The notes beneath the pieces are model-generated. The model did not search any database. It was given only the letters and a program-made list of their open reading frames with translations, and was not told the origin of the DNA. The position numbers and the translations under genes are program-made. DNA of 64,000 nucleotides from Parapedobacter sp051400755 (GTDB lineage: Bacteria > Bacteroidota > Bacteroidia > Sphingobacteriales > Sphingobacteriaceae), in NCBI RefSeq assembly GCF_051400755.1, contig NZ_JBLFFL010000008.1, positions 1 to 64,000 of the forward strand, in the 5' to 3' direction. Numbering within the stretch: the stretch's first letter is position 1; each line of letters begins with the position of its first letter. Positions 17,077 through 25,380 of the stretch are shown here, piece by piece.

Positions 17077-17856
17077 ATGGAGATCATCGGCTATATTCTG
17101 TCTGTTTTCATCGGCATTTCCCTTGGCCTTATCGGCGGCGGCGGCTCCATCCTCACGGTTCCGGTGTTCGTTTACCTGTTTCATATCGAACCCGCATTGG
17201 CCACTTCCTATTCCCTGTTTATCGTCGGACTCACCAGCCTAGCGGGAACGGTATACCAGTATAGCAGGGGGCATGTGAACATCCGGGCGGCGCTGTCGTT
17301 TGGCATTACGTCGGTAGCAACGGTTTTTGCGGTCCGGAAATACCTATTGCCCGCCATCCCGGATACGCTGTTTCAAGTAGGTGCCGTCACGCTTACGAAA
17401 TCCACCGCCATCATGGTGGTTTTTGCCGCGCTGATGCTGGCGGCATCGGTATCGATGATCCTCGGACACCGGGAAGATCTCGCCGGACGGCAAGCCCGTT
17501 TCGTCACGTTGCTGGCCTATGGCTTCGCGATCGGTTTGGTCACTGGCCTGCTGGGGGCGGGGGGCGGATTTCTCATCATCCCGGCACTGGTGCTACTGGT
17601 CCGTATTCCCATCAAGGAGGCCATCGGCACCTCGCTGTTTATCATCACAATCAATTCATTGGTGGGATTTGCCGGCGATGTAGGACACGTTTATATCGAT
17701 TGGCCCTTCCTCTTGAAGATACTGGGCATAACCATATTCGGGGTGATCATCGGCGGGATCATCGGCCGCCGTATACCGGGCGAGCGCCTGCGAGCAGGCT
17801 TCGGCTGGTTTGTGCTCACCATGGGGATTTATATCCTAAGCAGGGAGTTGTTTTGA
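17077..17856 (+). CDS. TauE/SafE family anion permease
   Basis: This 259-aa protein has eight hydrophobic segments in two pseudo-repeats. The first repeat opens with SVFIGISLGLIGGGGSILTVPVFVY and the second with AYGFAIGLVTGLLGAGGGFLIIPALVL, both carrying the G-x-x-G-G-G-G family motif. Members export sulfite, sulfoacetate or related organosulfur anions. The start at 17077 avoids a TTG at 17050 that adds nine unlikely residues. The metal-binding AraC regulator follows after 48 bp on the same strand. Confidence 0.88.
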   Translation: MEIIGYILSVFIGISLGLIGGGGSILTVPVFVYLFHIEPALATSYSLFIVGLTSLAGTVYQYSRGHVNIRAALSFGITSVATVFAVRKYLLPAIPDTLFQVGAVTLTKSTAIMVVFAALMLAASVSMILGHREDLAGRQARFVTLLAYGFAIGLVTGLLGAGGGFLIIPALVLLVRIPIKEAIGTSLFIITINSLVGFAGDVGHVYIDWPFLLKILGITIFGVIIGGIIGRRIPGERLRAGFGWFVLTMGIYILSRELF

Positions 17857-17891
17857 GATGGAGGCGGATGTGTTCTATTTACTTTTTTGAT

Positions 17892-17899
17892 TACATTTG
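17892..17899 (+). promoter_or_regulatory. -7 box immediately before the HMA-AraC gene (possible leaderless start)
   Basis: TACATTTG matches TAnnTTTG, and the ATG follows after 5 nt, so transcription would begin at or near the start codon. Confidence 0.45.
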
Positions 17900-17904
17900 T
17901 TTGC

Positions 17905-18462
17905 ATGAAAGTCGCCATCAAAAACATGGTATGCCCCCGCTGCATCCAGGCCGTATCGGATGTCTTCGCTTCGATGGGCATCACGCCCTTGGATGTAAGG
18001 CTTGGTGAAGCGATCGTGGCCGAGCCATTGACGCCTCAGCAGCATGCGGATCTGGAGCAGCGGCTGAATGCCATCGGTTTTGAATTATTGAATAACCAGC
18101 AGCAGCAACTGGTCGAGAAAATCAAATCCGTCATCATCCGGCATATCCATGAGCTCGAGGACAATCACTTCGCGTTCACCCATGTGCTGCAAGACGAACT
18201 CAACAAGGAATATTCGCAGCTGAGTAAGCTTTTTTCGGAGAAAGAGGGCATCACCATCGAACAATATGTCATCCTCCAACGTATGGAGAAGGTGAAGGAA
18301 CTGCTTTCTTACCAAGAGAAGACGCTGAGCGAAATCGCTTACCAGCTGGGATATAGCAGTGTGGCATACCTCTCGGCACAATTCAAAAAGGTCACCGGCC
18401 TCACCCCTTCCCAGTTCAAAACGCTTGGCATCAATCTCCGTCGACCCATCGATCAACTGTAA
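17905..18462 (+). CDS. AraC-family regulator fused to an N-terminal heavy-metal-associated (HMA)-like domain
   Basis: This 185-aa protein has residues 1-65 that resemble an HMA ferredoxin-like fold: VAIKNMVCPRCIQAVSDVFASMG has the CxxC metal loop, and IGFELL is near its end. An AraC HTH follows at about residues 105-180, with EYVILQRMEKVKELL-type helices, LSEIAYQLGYSSVAYLSAQFKKVTGLTPSQF (second HTH) and the standard F-K-x-x-x-G-x-x-P-S-x-F ending. The layout suggests transcriptional control by a bound soft metal such as Cu, which is inference. The FluC gene starts 10 nt after its stop. Confidence 0.85.
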   Translation: MKVAIKNMVCPRCIQAVSDVFASMGITPLDVRLGEAIVAEPLTPQQHADLEQRLNAIGFELLNNQQQQLVEKIKSVIIRHIHELEDNHFAFTHVLQDELNKEYSQLSKLFSEKEGITIEQYVILQRMEKVKELLSYQEKTLSEIAYQLGYSSVAYLSAQFKKVTGLTPSQFKTLGINLRRPIDQL

Positions 18463-18472
18463 CGCCGTGACC

Positions 18473-18850
18473 ATGTTCAAACAACTTATTGCCGTAGGAA
18501 TAGGTGGAGCCGTCGGAAGCATGCTCCGGTTTCTGGTATCGGTTTTGACCAGCCGGTTCGTTCACGGCACGTTCCCGCTTCCGATATTGCTGGTCAACCT
18601 TTCCGGTTGTTTCCTGATCGGGTTATTGGCAGGCCTGTTCAACCAGGCCCCATCTGCCAGCGGCAATCTCCGGTTATTGCTCATCACCGGCTTCTGCGGG
18701 GGTTACACCACTTTTTCCACCTTCGCCCATGAAAACCTGCAGCTGATCGAAAGCCAGCAAGTGTTCACCGCGATTGCCTACACCCTGCTCAGCGTGGTTT
18801 TGGGCGTGGCCTTGGTGTGGGTGGGAATGGAAGTCAGTAAGGTAGGCTGA
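18473..18850 (+). CDS. crcB: FluC/CrcB fluoride channel
   Basis: This 125-aa protein has four membrane helices. Conserved blocks are GIGGAVGSMLRFLVS (G-x-x-G-A-x-x-R-Y/F), PILLVNLSGCFLIGLLAG (the N residue of the pore) and GFCGGYTTFSTFAHE, the fluoride-selectivity TTFST motif. It exports fluoride from the cytoplasm. It lies 10 nt downstream of the HMA-AraC gene, so the two are co-transcribed. No fluoride riboswitch can fit in that gap. Confidence 0.93.
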   Translation: MFKQLIAVGIGGAVGSMLRFLVSVLTSRFVHGTFPLPILLVNLSGCFLIGLLAGLFNQAPSASGNLRLLLITGFCGGYTTFSTFAHENLQLIESQQVFTAIAYTLLSVVLGVALVWVGMEVSKVG

Positions 18851-18915
18851 CCGGTTGTCGCATTTTCCCCGCCAGTTTGTCCTTTTTGCTACCCACTTTT
18901 CTACAGCCAGCTACT

Positions 18916-18923
18916 TAACTTTG
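18916..18923 (+). promoter_or_regulatory. -7 box of the SDR gene
   Basis: TAACTTTG fits TAnnTTTG and lies 22 nt before the ATG at 18946. Confidence 0.45.
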
Positions 18924-18945
18924 CGAGTAACCAATATTGCAGCTG

Positions 18946-19749
18946 ATGTTACTGAAAAACAAACAAGCAATCGTTTATGGAGCAGGCGGGTCCATCGGCA
19001 GTGCCGTTGCGAAAGCCTTTGCCGATGAGGGCGCGGTGGTACTACTTGCGGGCCGAACCAAGGAGCCTTTGGAAGCCGTGCAAGTCCGTATACGGGCGGC
19101 AGGCGGCAATGCCGAAATAGCCGTTGTGGATGCCTGCGACGGACAGGCGATAGTGGACCAACTGACCGGGCTGATGGAGGTGGCCGGTCAGATTGATATC
19201 TCCTTCAATGCCATCGGCTTGGAGGATACCCAAAACATACCGTTAGCGGATATGGCACTCGACGACTTTATGCGGCCCATTACCATCGCCATGCGCTCCC
19301 ACTTCCTGACCGCAAAAGCGCTGGTACCGATCATGTCAAGGCAAGGCGCGGGTGTGATCCTATCCATCACCGCTACGCCCGGCGGAATCGGCTACCCACA
19401 GGTAGGTGGTTTCGGTCCCGCTTGTAGCGCCATCGAAAGCTTTTCCCGGGATCTGGCAACCGAAGTCGGGCCGGCCGGTATCCGCGTGGTCAACATCCGA
19501 TCCGCCGGTTCACCGGATTCCAGGCCCTTTGTGGAAGCGATGAGACATGACCCCGAAGTGGCTAGCCTGTTTATCAGCAAGATAGCGGGCGACACCATGC
19601 TTAAGCGGCTTCCGCTGATGGATGAAATTGCGCGGATAGCGGTATTTCTCGCATCCGATCATGCAAGCACCATTACCGGTGTCACCATAGACGCTACGTG
19701 CGGTACGACAAGCGGACTGAACGCCAATACCGTGACCATCCCCTTCTAA
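18946..19749 (+). CDS. SDR-family protein with replaced catalytic Tyr and Lys
   Basis: This 267-aa Rossmann protein has YGAGGSIGSAVAKAFADEGA (cofactor loop) and LLAGRTKEPL, whose R after the second strand suggests NADP(H). At the active site, where classical SDRs have Y-x-x-x-K, this sequence reads FGPACSAIESFSRDLA, so neither Tyr nor Lys is in place. The C-terminal FLASDHASTITGVTIDATCG is normal. It may be an atypical reductase or a non-catalytic member. Start 18946 is preferred to a TTG at 18937. Confidence 0.75.
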   Translation: MLLKNKQAIVYGAGGSIGSAVAKAFADEGAVVLLAGRTKEPLEAVQVRIRAAGGNAEIAVVDACDGQAIVDQLTGLMEVAGQIDISFNAIGLEDTQNIPLADMALDDFMRPITIAMRSHFLTAKALVPIMSRQGAGVILSITATPGGIGYPQVGGFGPACSAIESFSRDLATEVGPAGIRVVNIRSAGSPDSRPFVEAMRHDPEVASLFISKIAGDTMLKRLPLMDEIARIAVFLASDHASTITGVTIDATCGTTSGLNANTVTIPF

Positions 19750-19767
19750 TCGGACCATGGCTGACCC

Positions 19768-20658
19768 ATGATGAACAGCACCATACAACAGCTTTTTTTA
19801 ATCGCTTTACTGCTGTCTTCTTGTACAGGCAGCAGGGATGCAGAAAACCATTCAAAAACTACTGAGATGGATCGTATCACCTTTAACAGCGGCTATTCCG
19901 ACGTGAATGGGCTGAAGATGTATTATGAGATTTATGGCAAGGGCAAGCCACTGGTGTTGATCCATGGCGGAGGATCCACCATACAGACATCCTTTGGCCG
20001 GATCATTCCGCAGCTTGCCGCACACCGGCAGGTGATCGGTGTCGAACTGCAAGCCCACGGCCGGACAGGCGACCGGGATGCCGACCTGTCGTTTGAGCAG
20101 GATGCCGACGACGTGGCGGCCCTTTTGCAAGCACTGAAGGTGGCCAAGGCCGATATCTTCGGTTTCAGCAACGGGGGTACAACAGCCTTACAGATCGCGA
20201 TCCGCCATCCCGAAACGGTGGATAAACTGATCATCGCGTCAGCCATGTACAAACGCGACGGTGTGCCTGCTCAATTTTGGGAGTTCATGAAGCAGGCTTC
20301 CATCAAGGATATGCCGCAGCTATACAAAGACGCCTATGCCGCAGTTGCCCCTGAGCCCGGAAACCTCCAAACCATGCATGACAAGAGCGCTAAGCGAATG
20401 GTCAACTTCCAAGACATCCCTGACGAGCAGATCCGGTACATACAGGCCCCGACATTGATCGTTATCGGTGATGCCGATGTGATGACGCCTGAACATGCCG
20501 TGGAAATGCATCGGCTGATTCCCAACAGCCGTTTGGCCATCATTCCGGGCGGGCATGGTGCCTATATGGGCGAAATTACCACGCTGCGCCCCGGCTACCA
20601 AGACACGGATTTCATCGTGCCGATGCTCCTGCGTTTTCTTGACGATACGGCACCCTAA
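19768..20658 (+). CDS. alpha/beta hydrolase, predicted lipoprotein
   Basis: This 296-aa protein has a lipoprotein signal (LFLIALLLSSCTGS), so it is likely anchored in the envelope. The fold blocks are KPLVLIHGGGSTIQT (oxyanion hole), DIFGFSNGGTTAL (nucleophile Ser in G-F-S-N-G), APTLIVIGDADVMTPEHA (acid Asp) and PGGHGAY (His). The triad is complete. The substrate is unknown. It lies 18 bp after the SDR gene in the same direction. Confidence 0.87.
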   Translation: MMNSTIQQLFLIALLLSSCTGSRDAENHSKTTEMDRITFNSGYSDVNGLKMYYEIYGKGKPLVLIHGGGSTIQTSFGRIIPQLAAHRQVIGVELQAHGRTGDRDADLSFEQDADDVAALLQALKVAKADIFGFSNGGTTALQIAIRHPETVDKLIIASAMYKRDGVPAQFWEFMKQASIKDMPQLYKDAYAAVAPEPGNLQTMHDKSAKRMVNFQDIPDEQIRYIQAPTLIVIGDADVMTPEHAVEMHRLIPNSRLAIIPGGHGAYMGEITTLRPGYQDTDFIVPMLLRFLDDTAP

Positions 20659-20688
20659 ACCAAGTGAAATACCGTATGAGAAATATAT

Positions 20689-20708
20689 TTTTAATCAAAT
20701 GATTAAAA
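20689..20708. promoter_or_regulatory. TetR operator 1 (upstream of tetR)
   Basis: TTTTAATCAAATGATTAAAA is a perfect palindrome with 9-bp arms. Its 16-bp core is identical to the one at 21394-21409. It ends 4 bp before the tetR -33 element. Confidence 0.75.
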
Positions 20709-20711
20709 TAG

Positions 20712-20742
20712 TTGGTTAAATCAAAATCACCTCTTATCTTTG
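20712..20742 (+). promoter_or_regulatory. tetR promoter
   Basis: TTGG (20712-20715) and TATCTTTG (20735-20742) make a good -33/-7 pair with a 19-bp spacer. The ATG follows 16 nt later. Confidence 0.65.
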
Positions 20743-20758
20743 CCTCGTAAACGATACA

Positions 20759-21373
20759 ATGGCAACGATCAAGAAGGTAAAAGGGGACCTCAGTACGGAG
20801 GAGAAAATCAAGGAAGCTGCCCGCAAGGTATTCACGCAGAAGGGTTATGCAGCCACGCGCACACGCGACATTGCTGAAGCCGCGGGTATCAACCTGGCCT
20901 TGCTCAATTATTACTTCCGCAGCAAAGAGAAACTCTTCGAAATCGTGATCCTGGAAAAGATGCACATCCTGCTTGGCAAAATCGCTCCTGTTTTGATGGA
21001 TAAGCAAACCAGCATCGAGCAGAAGGTGGAGCGCATCGCGGAGCATTACATCGACGCCTTACTCGAAAATCCGGATATCCCGTTATTTGTATTGGGCGAG
21101 ATCAAATCCAATCCTGATCGGTTTGCAACATTGATCAACACCAAGACCAAAATCGTGGATTCCGCCTTTTTCAAACAATTGCAGGAAAGGCGACCCGATT
21201 TGAACCCCATTCATTTTATTTTCAATATGCTGGGGTTGATTATTTTTCCGTTTATCGGCAAACCCTTGCTGCAACTGATTACCGGCATCCGATCGGAAGA
21301 AATTACCGCGATTATGAAGGAACGAAAACAATGGATTAAAAAGTGGTTTGCAGCGATGCTGGAAACAACATGA
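20759..21373 (+). CDS. TetR-family transcriptional regulator of the efflux operon
   Basis: This 204-aa protein has an N-terminal TetR HTH at about residues 12-58: EEKIKEAARKVFTQKGYAATRTRDIAEAAGINLALLNYYFRSKEKLFE. The remaining residues form an all-helical ligand-binding domain with a TetR_C-like tail (IITGIRSEEITAIMKERKQWIKKWFAAML). A palindrome with the same 16-bp core lies before this gene and before the tolC-like gene, so it probably represses both itself and the pump. The inducer is unknown. Confidence 0.9.
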   Translation: MATIKKVKGDLSTEEKIKEAARKVFTQKGYAATRTRDIAEAAGINLALLNYYFRSKEKLFEIVILEKMHILLGKIAPVLMDKQTSIEQKVERIAEHYIDALLENPDIPLFVLGEIKSNPDRFATLINTKTKIVDSAFFKQLQERRPDLNPIHFIFNMLGLIIFPFIGKPLLQLITGIRSEEITAIMKERKQWIKKWFAAMLETT

Positions 21374-21392
21374 GCTATTTTTTTGCATCAAT

Positions 21393-21410
21393 ATTAATCA
21401 AATGATTAAT
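21393..21410. promoter_or_regulatory. TetR operator 2 (between tetR and the tolC-like gene)
   Basis: ATTAATCAAATGATTAAT is a perfect 18-bp palindrome sharing the core TTAATCAAATGATTAA with 20691-20706. It lies 19 bp before the ATG at 21429. Confidence 0.75.
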
Positions 21411-21428
21411 TCAAAAAATAAAAACAAA

Positions 21429-22697
21429 ATGACGCGCTATCTCCTACTGATCGGTTTTTGTGTCGCAATGCTCTTCCATTTGACAGCCCACGCACAGACA
21501 GCAAGGCTGACCCTCCACGAAAGCCATGCCCTGGCTTTTGAAAATTACCCGTTGGTGAAGCAGCGTAACCTGATCAGCCAGAGTGCCGCGTACTCCATCG
21601 AGCAAGCCAACGCGCGCTACCTGCCCCAGATCAACATCAATGGACAGGCCACGTACCAATCAGCGGTGACGCAGATCCCCATCCAGGTACCGGGCATAGA
21701 TGTGCCTGCCTTGAGTAAAGACCAATATAAGCTGTATGGGGAGGTCAACCAAAGCCTCTACGACGGTGGCACCACCAACCTGCAAAAGCAAGCCATTGAA
21801 GCCCGTGCTTTCGTGGAAGAGCAAGCGCTGGAAGTCGAGCTGCATAAACTGAAGGAACGCGTGAATCAATTGTTCTTCGGTATCCTATTATTGGACGCCC
21901 AACTTGCGCAAAACGACCTCGTACAAAAAGACATTCAGGCGGGCCTCGCCAAAACCCGGGCCGCTATCGCGAACGGTGCGGCGTTAAAAAGCAGCGGAAA
22001 TCTGCTCGAAGCCGAACTGCTTACTGCCCAGCAGCGTGCCGTGGAACTGCGGGCGTCAAGAAATGCCTACCTGCACATGCTGAGCCTATTCGTCAACCAA
22101 ACGCTGGATGAACACACCGTACTGGAAACACCGGAAACCGTACAACCCTCGCTGGACATCAATCGTCCGGAACTGGAGTGGTACACGCGGCAGCAAGGCA
22201 GCATCGCGGTTGAGCGCCGGTTGCTTTCGGCCAAAAACCTGCCTCAGCTCGGGCTATTCCTACAGGGTGGTATCGGGCGCCCGGCGCTGAACATGCTCAG
22301 CAACGATTTAGATGCTTACTATTACGGCGGTATCCGCCTGAGCGTCCCTTTGTCGGGCCTCTATACGCTGAAGAAAGAAAAGGCATTGCTGGACATCAGG
22401 CAACAGGGCATAGACGTGCAAAAGGAAGCGTTCTTATTCAACACCGACCTCTCGCTCAAGCAGCAACATACCGAAGCAGCCAAATGGGCGGAACTGCTGG
22501 AGCACGACGATGAGATCATCCGCCTTCGCACCTCGGTGAAAGCCGCTGCCCTCGCGCAGCTCGAAAACGGCGTGATCAACACGGCCGACTATATGCAGGA
22601 GGTTAACGCCGAAGACAATGCCAAGCTAGCCAGGATCCTCCATGAGATTCAACGATTGAAAGCCCTGTACGACATGCAATACACCACCGGAAATTAA
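21429..22697 (+). CDS. TolC-like outer-membrane efflux protein
   Basis: This 422-aa protein has a signal peptide (YLLLIGFCVAMLFHLTAHAQ) and two OEP-type repeats rich in long coiled-coil helices, for example AIEARAFVEEQALEVELHKLKERVNQLFFGILLLDAQL and LKQQHTEAAKWAELLEHDDEIIRLRTSVKAAALAQLENGVI. It forms the outer-membrane duct of a tripartite pump. The start at 21429 is chosen because two earlier in-frame ATGs lie within tetR or inside the operator palindrome. It is the first gene of the TolC-HlyD-ABC operon. Confidence 0.88.
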   Translation: MTRYLLLIGFCVAMLFHLTAHAQTARLTLHESHALAFENYPLVKQRNLISQSAAYSIEQANARYLPQININGQATYQSAVTQIPIQVPGIDVPALSKDQYKLYGEVNQSLYDGGTTNLQKQAIEARAFVEEQALEVELHKLKERVNQLFFGILLLDAQLAQNDLVQKDIQAGLAKTRAAIANGAALKSSGNLLEAELLTAQQRAVELRASRNAYLHMLSLFVNQTLDEHTVLETPETVQPSLDINRPELEWYTRQQGSIAVERRLLSAKNLPQLGLFLQGGIGRPALNMLSNDLDAYYYGGIRLSVPLSGLYTLKKEKALLDIRQQGIDVQKEAFLFNTDLSLKQQHTEAAKWAELLEHDDEIIRLRTSVKAAALAQLENGVINTADYMQEVNAEDNAKLARILHEIQRLKALYDMQYTTGN

Positions 22698-22698
22698 T

Positions 22699-23613
22699 AT
22701 GAATATGAACAATGTAAAGACCTTAGCGATCGCCTCCCTCCTCCTGGCGGCTTGTACCAATAACCAGCAGGCTTATGACGCATCGGGGACATTCGAGGCC
22801 GTAGAAACCATCGTCTCCGCCGAAGCCACAGGCGCAATCAAAGCGTTGGCCATTGAAGAGGGCCAAGTACTCCAAGCGGGGGCAGCCGTGGGCTATATCG
22901 ACACCACCCAGCTTTACCTCAAAAAACAGCAGCTTCAGTCGCAAATAAGCGCCGTGCTGAGCAAGCGGCCCAACACGGCCGCGCAGTTGGCCGCCTTGCA
23001 GGAGCAACTTGCACAAGCTACCCGCGAGCGGCAACGGGTGGCTAACATGGTGAAGGCCGATGCCGCCACCCCTAAGCAATTGGATGATGCCGAGGCGCAG
23101 GTAGCGGTCATCCAGAAACAACTTGCCGCGCAGCGGTCGACATTGGGCATCACGGCATCCAGCCTGACCCAGGAGGCATCCCCCCTGGAAGTCCAGATCG
23201 CCCAATTGGAAGACCAATTGGCCAAAAGCCGCATCACCAACCCCATAGCGGGCACGGTGCTGGTCAAGTACGCCGAAGTGAACGAAATGACCTCGGCAGG
23301 CAAACCGCTCTATAAAATCGCCGACCTTTCCAGTATCATTCTCCGTGCGTACGTCACCGGACCGCAATTTGCGCAGCTCCGGCTCAACCAGCCGGTAACG
23401 GTACTGGTGGACAGCGCGGATGGTCAATACCGCGACTATCCCGGTGTGGTGGAATGGATCAGCGACAAGGCTGAGTTTACGCCCAAGACCATCCAGACCA
23501 AGGATGAACGGGAAAACCTCGTTTATGCGACCAAAATCCGTGTCAAAAACGACGGCCTGCTGAAAATCGGCATGTATGGGGAGGTGAGGTTTGATAGGGG
23601 GAGTAAGGAATAA
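22699..23613 (+). CDS. HlyD-like membrane-fusion protein (lipoprotein)
   Basis: This 304-aa protein has a lipoprotein signal (LAIASLLLAACTNNQ). It then shows a lipoyl half-motif ATGAIKALAIEEGQVLQAGAAVGYIDT, a coiled-coil hairpin (about 75-165), the second lipoyl half ITNPIAGTVLVKYAEVNEMTSAGKPLYKIAD and a beta-barrel domain. It links the ABC permeases to the TolC duct. The gene starts 1 nt after the tolC stop. The stop codon lies inside an array of 7-bp repeats. Confidence 0.88.
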   Translation: MNMNNVKTLAIASLLLAACTNNQQAYDASGTFEAVETIVSAEATGAIKALAIEEGQVLQAGAAVGYIDTTQLYLKKQQLQSQISAVLSKRPNTAAQLAALQEQLAQATRERQRVANMVKADAATPKQLDDAEAQVAVIQKQLAAQRSTLGITASSLTQEASPLEVQIAQLEDQLAKSRITNPIAGTVLVKYAEVNEMTSAGKPLYKIADLSSIILRAYVTGPQFAQLRLNQPVTVLVDSADGQYRDYPGVVEWISDKAEFTPKTIQTKDERENLVYATKIRVKNDGLLKIGMYGEVRFDRGSKE

Positions 23614-23658
23614 GGAGTAAGGAGTAAGGAGTAAGGAGTAAGGAATAAGGAATAAGGA
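23603..23658 (+). repeat. heptanucleotide tandem repeat, 8 copies of RTAAGGA
   Basis: Eight head-to-tail 7-mers, GTAAGGA or ATAAGGA, begin in the last codons of the hlyD-like gene and fill much of the gap before the ABC ATPase gene. Such arrays change length by slippage. Confidence 0.9.
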
Positions 23659-23710
23659 TACGCCGATAGCTAATAGCCAAAAAGCTGATCAGCTGACAGC
23701 CGAGAAAAAC

Positions 23711-24625
23711 ATGGTCACGCTAAACAACATCACGAAGACATACAACAAGGGCACGGTGAAAGCAGTGGATCGCGTGTCTTTTTCCGTGGAAAAAGGTGAA
23801 CTATTCGGGCTCATCGGTCCGGATGGCGCGGGCAAAAGCAGTATTTTCCGGATGCTCACTACGTTGTTGGTTCCCGACAGCGGCACGGCCACAGTGGATG
23901 GGCATGACATCGTAAACGATTACCGGCAGATCCGCAGCAAGGTGGGGTATATGCCGGGCCGGTTTTCGCTTTACCAGGATCTCAGCATCGAAGAAAATCT
24001 GCGGTTCTTTGCCACGGTCTTCAACACGACCGTGGAAGCGAACTACCACCTCATCGAAGACATCTACGTGCAGCTGGCTCCTTTCAAAAAGAGAAGGGCG
24101 GGCAAACTCTCCGGCGGGATGAAACAAAAACTGGCGCTTTGCTGCGCCCTGATCCATAAACCCACCGTGCTTTTTCTGGACGAACCTACCACCGGTGTTG
24201 ATCCGGTATCGCGCAGGGAATTCTGGGAGATGCTCAAGCGCCTGAAACAGCAGGGCATCACGATGGTGGTTTCCACTCCCTACATGGACGAAGCCACCCT
24301 GTGCGACCGCATCGCGCTGATCCAAAACGGGAAAATCCTCTCCATCGACACCCCGCAAACGATCGTCAGCAATTTTGACAGTCCGCTATATGCCGTGAAA
24401 GCCGGGGATATGCCGCGTCTTATCCACGTATTACCCACGTATGCTTCGCCTATTAATAGCTATTTGTTTGGCGAGTATATCCATGTGGATGCGCGGGGCA
24501 TGGATGGGGATCACTTCGGGGAAGACCTGACAGCATTCTTGGTCGATAAGGGTTTTGAAGGCGTCACGGTGATCCCCATCACGCCCACCATCGAAGATTG
24601 CTTCATTAAACTGCTGACGATATGA
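23711..24625 (+). CDS. ABC transporter ATP-binding protein (N-half of a YbhF-like pair)
   Basis: This 304-aa protein has Walker A GPDGAGKSS (about residues 36-44), signature KLSGGMKQKLALCCAL, Walker B VLFLDEP and the D-loop GVDPVSRREFW. A C-terminal extension of about 80 residues follows the ATPase fold. In E. coli YbhF the two ATPase halves are one polypeptide; here they are two genes overlapping by 4 nt (ATGA). It powers the two permeases downstream, probably for drug or small-molecule export. Confidence 0.9.
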   Translation: MVTLNNITKTYNKGTVKAVDRVSFSVEKGELFGLIGPDGAGKSSIFRMLTTLLVPDSGTATVDGHDIVNDYRQIRSKVGYMPGRFSLYQDLSIEENLRFFATVFNTTVEANYHLIEDIYVQLAPFKKRRAGKLSGGMKQKLALCCALIHKPTVLFLDEPTTGVDPVSRREFWEMLKRLKQQGITMVVSTPYMDEATLCDRIALIQNGKILSIDTPQTIVSNFDSPLYAVKAGDMPRLIHVLPTYASPINSYLFGEYIHVDARGMDGDHFGEDLTAFLVDKGFEGVTVIPITPTIEDCFIKLLTI

Positions 24626-25368
24626 ACACGGAAGAAGCGGTCATCAAAACGGACAAACTCACGAAGCGATTCGGCGATTTCACCGCCGTAGACGAAATCA
24701 CTTTTGAGGTGCATAAAGGCGAGATATTCGGGTTTCTCGGTGCCAACGGTGCCGGCAAGACCACCGCCATGCGGATGTTATGCGGCTTGTCGACCCCGTC
24801 GTCGGGCCATGCCAGCATCGCCGGGTTCGACGTCTATCGGCAGACCGAACACATCAAACGTCGTATCGGCTACATGAGTCAAAAGTTTTCCTTATATGAA
24901 GACCTCACCGTGCTGGAAAACATCCGCTTCTTCGGCGGCATATACGGATTGGGCAGTCAAGCACTTCGATCGAAAAGCGAAACGTTGATTGAGCGCCTCG
25001 GCCTGCAAGCGGAGCGGAAGAAGCTGGTCGGCGAGCTGCCGCTCGGGTGGAAACAGAAGCTGGCGTTTTCGGTGTCGATCTTGCATGAACCCAACATCGT
25101 GTTCCTTGATGAACCCACTGGCGGCGTAGACCCGGTGACCCGGCGGCAGTTCTGGGCGATGATTTACGAAGCGGCGTCAAATGGTATCACGGTGTTTGTC
25201 ACCACGCATTACATGGACGAAGCGGAATACTGCAACCGCATATCCATTATGGTAGATGGCCGTATTGCAGCATTGGGGACTCCCGGGGAGTTGAAACAGC
25301 AATTCAACGCGGATTCCATGGACGGTGTGTTTTATCAGTTGGCCAGGGGAGCGAAAAATAACGAATAG
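24622..25368 (+). CDS. ABC transporter ATP-binding protein with degenerate signature (C-half of a YbhF-like pair)
   Basis: This 248-aa protein has Walker A GANGAGKTT, the Q-loop region GYMSQKFSLYEDLTV, Walker B IVFLDEP and the H-loop TTHYMDEAEYC. The signature reads LPLGWKQKLA instead of LSGGxxQ, as is usual for the second half of YbhF-like ATPases, so the composite ATP sites are asymmetric. Translation is coupled to the preceding gene. Confidence 0.9.
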   Translation: MNTEEAVIKTDKLTKRFGDFTAVDEITFEVHKGEIFGFLGANGAGKTTAMRMLCGLSTPSSGHASIAGFDVYRQTEHIKRRIGYMSQKFSLYEDLTVLENIRFFGGIYGLGSQALRSKSETLIERLGLQAERKKLVGELPLGWKQKLAFSVSILHEPNIVFLDEPTGGVDPVTRRQFWAMIYEAASNGITVFVTTHYMDEAEYCNRISIMVDGRIAALGTPGELKQQFNADSMDGVFYQLARGAKNNE

Positions 25369-25380
25369 GAGTAAGCGGAC

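Noticed and set aside
18462..18473. Fluoride riboswitch before crcB
   Set aside because: Only 10 nt separate the genes, too short for the aptamer, and no pseudoknot is seen in the upstream coding end.
23603..23658. CRISPR or origin iterons
   Set aside because: 7-bp head-to-tail units without spacers are a microsatellite.
24622..25368. Pseudogenised ABC ATPase because of the LGWKQ signature
   Set aside because: This signature is normal in the second half of YbhF-type ATPases, and Walker A, Walker B and the H-loop are intact.
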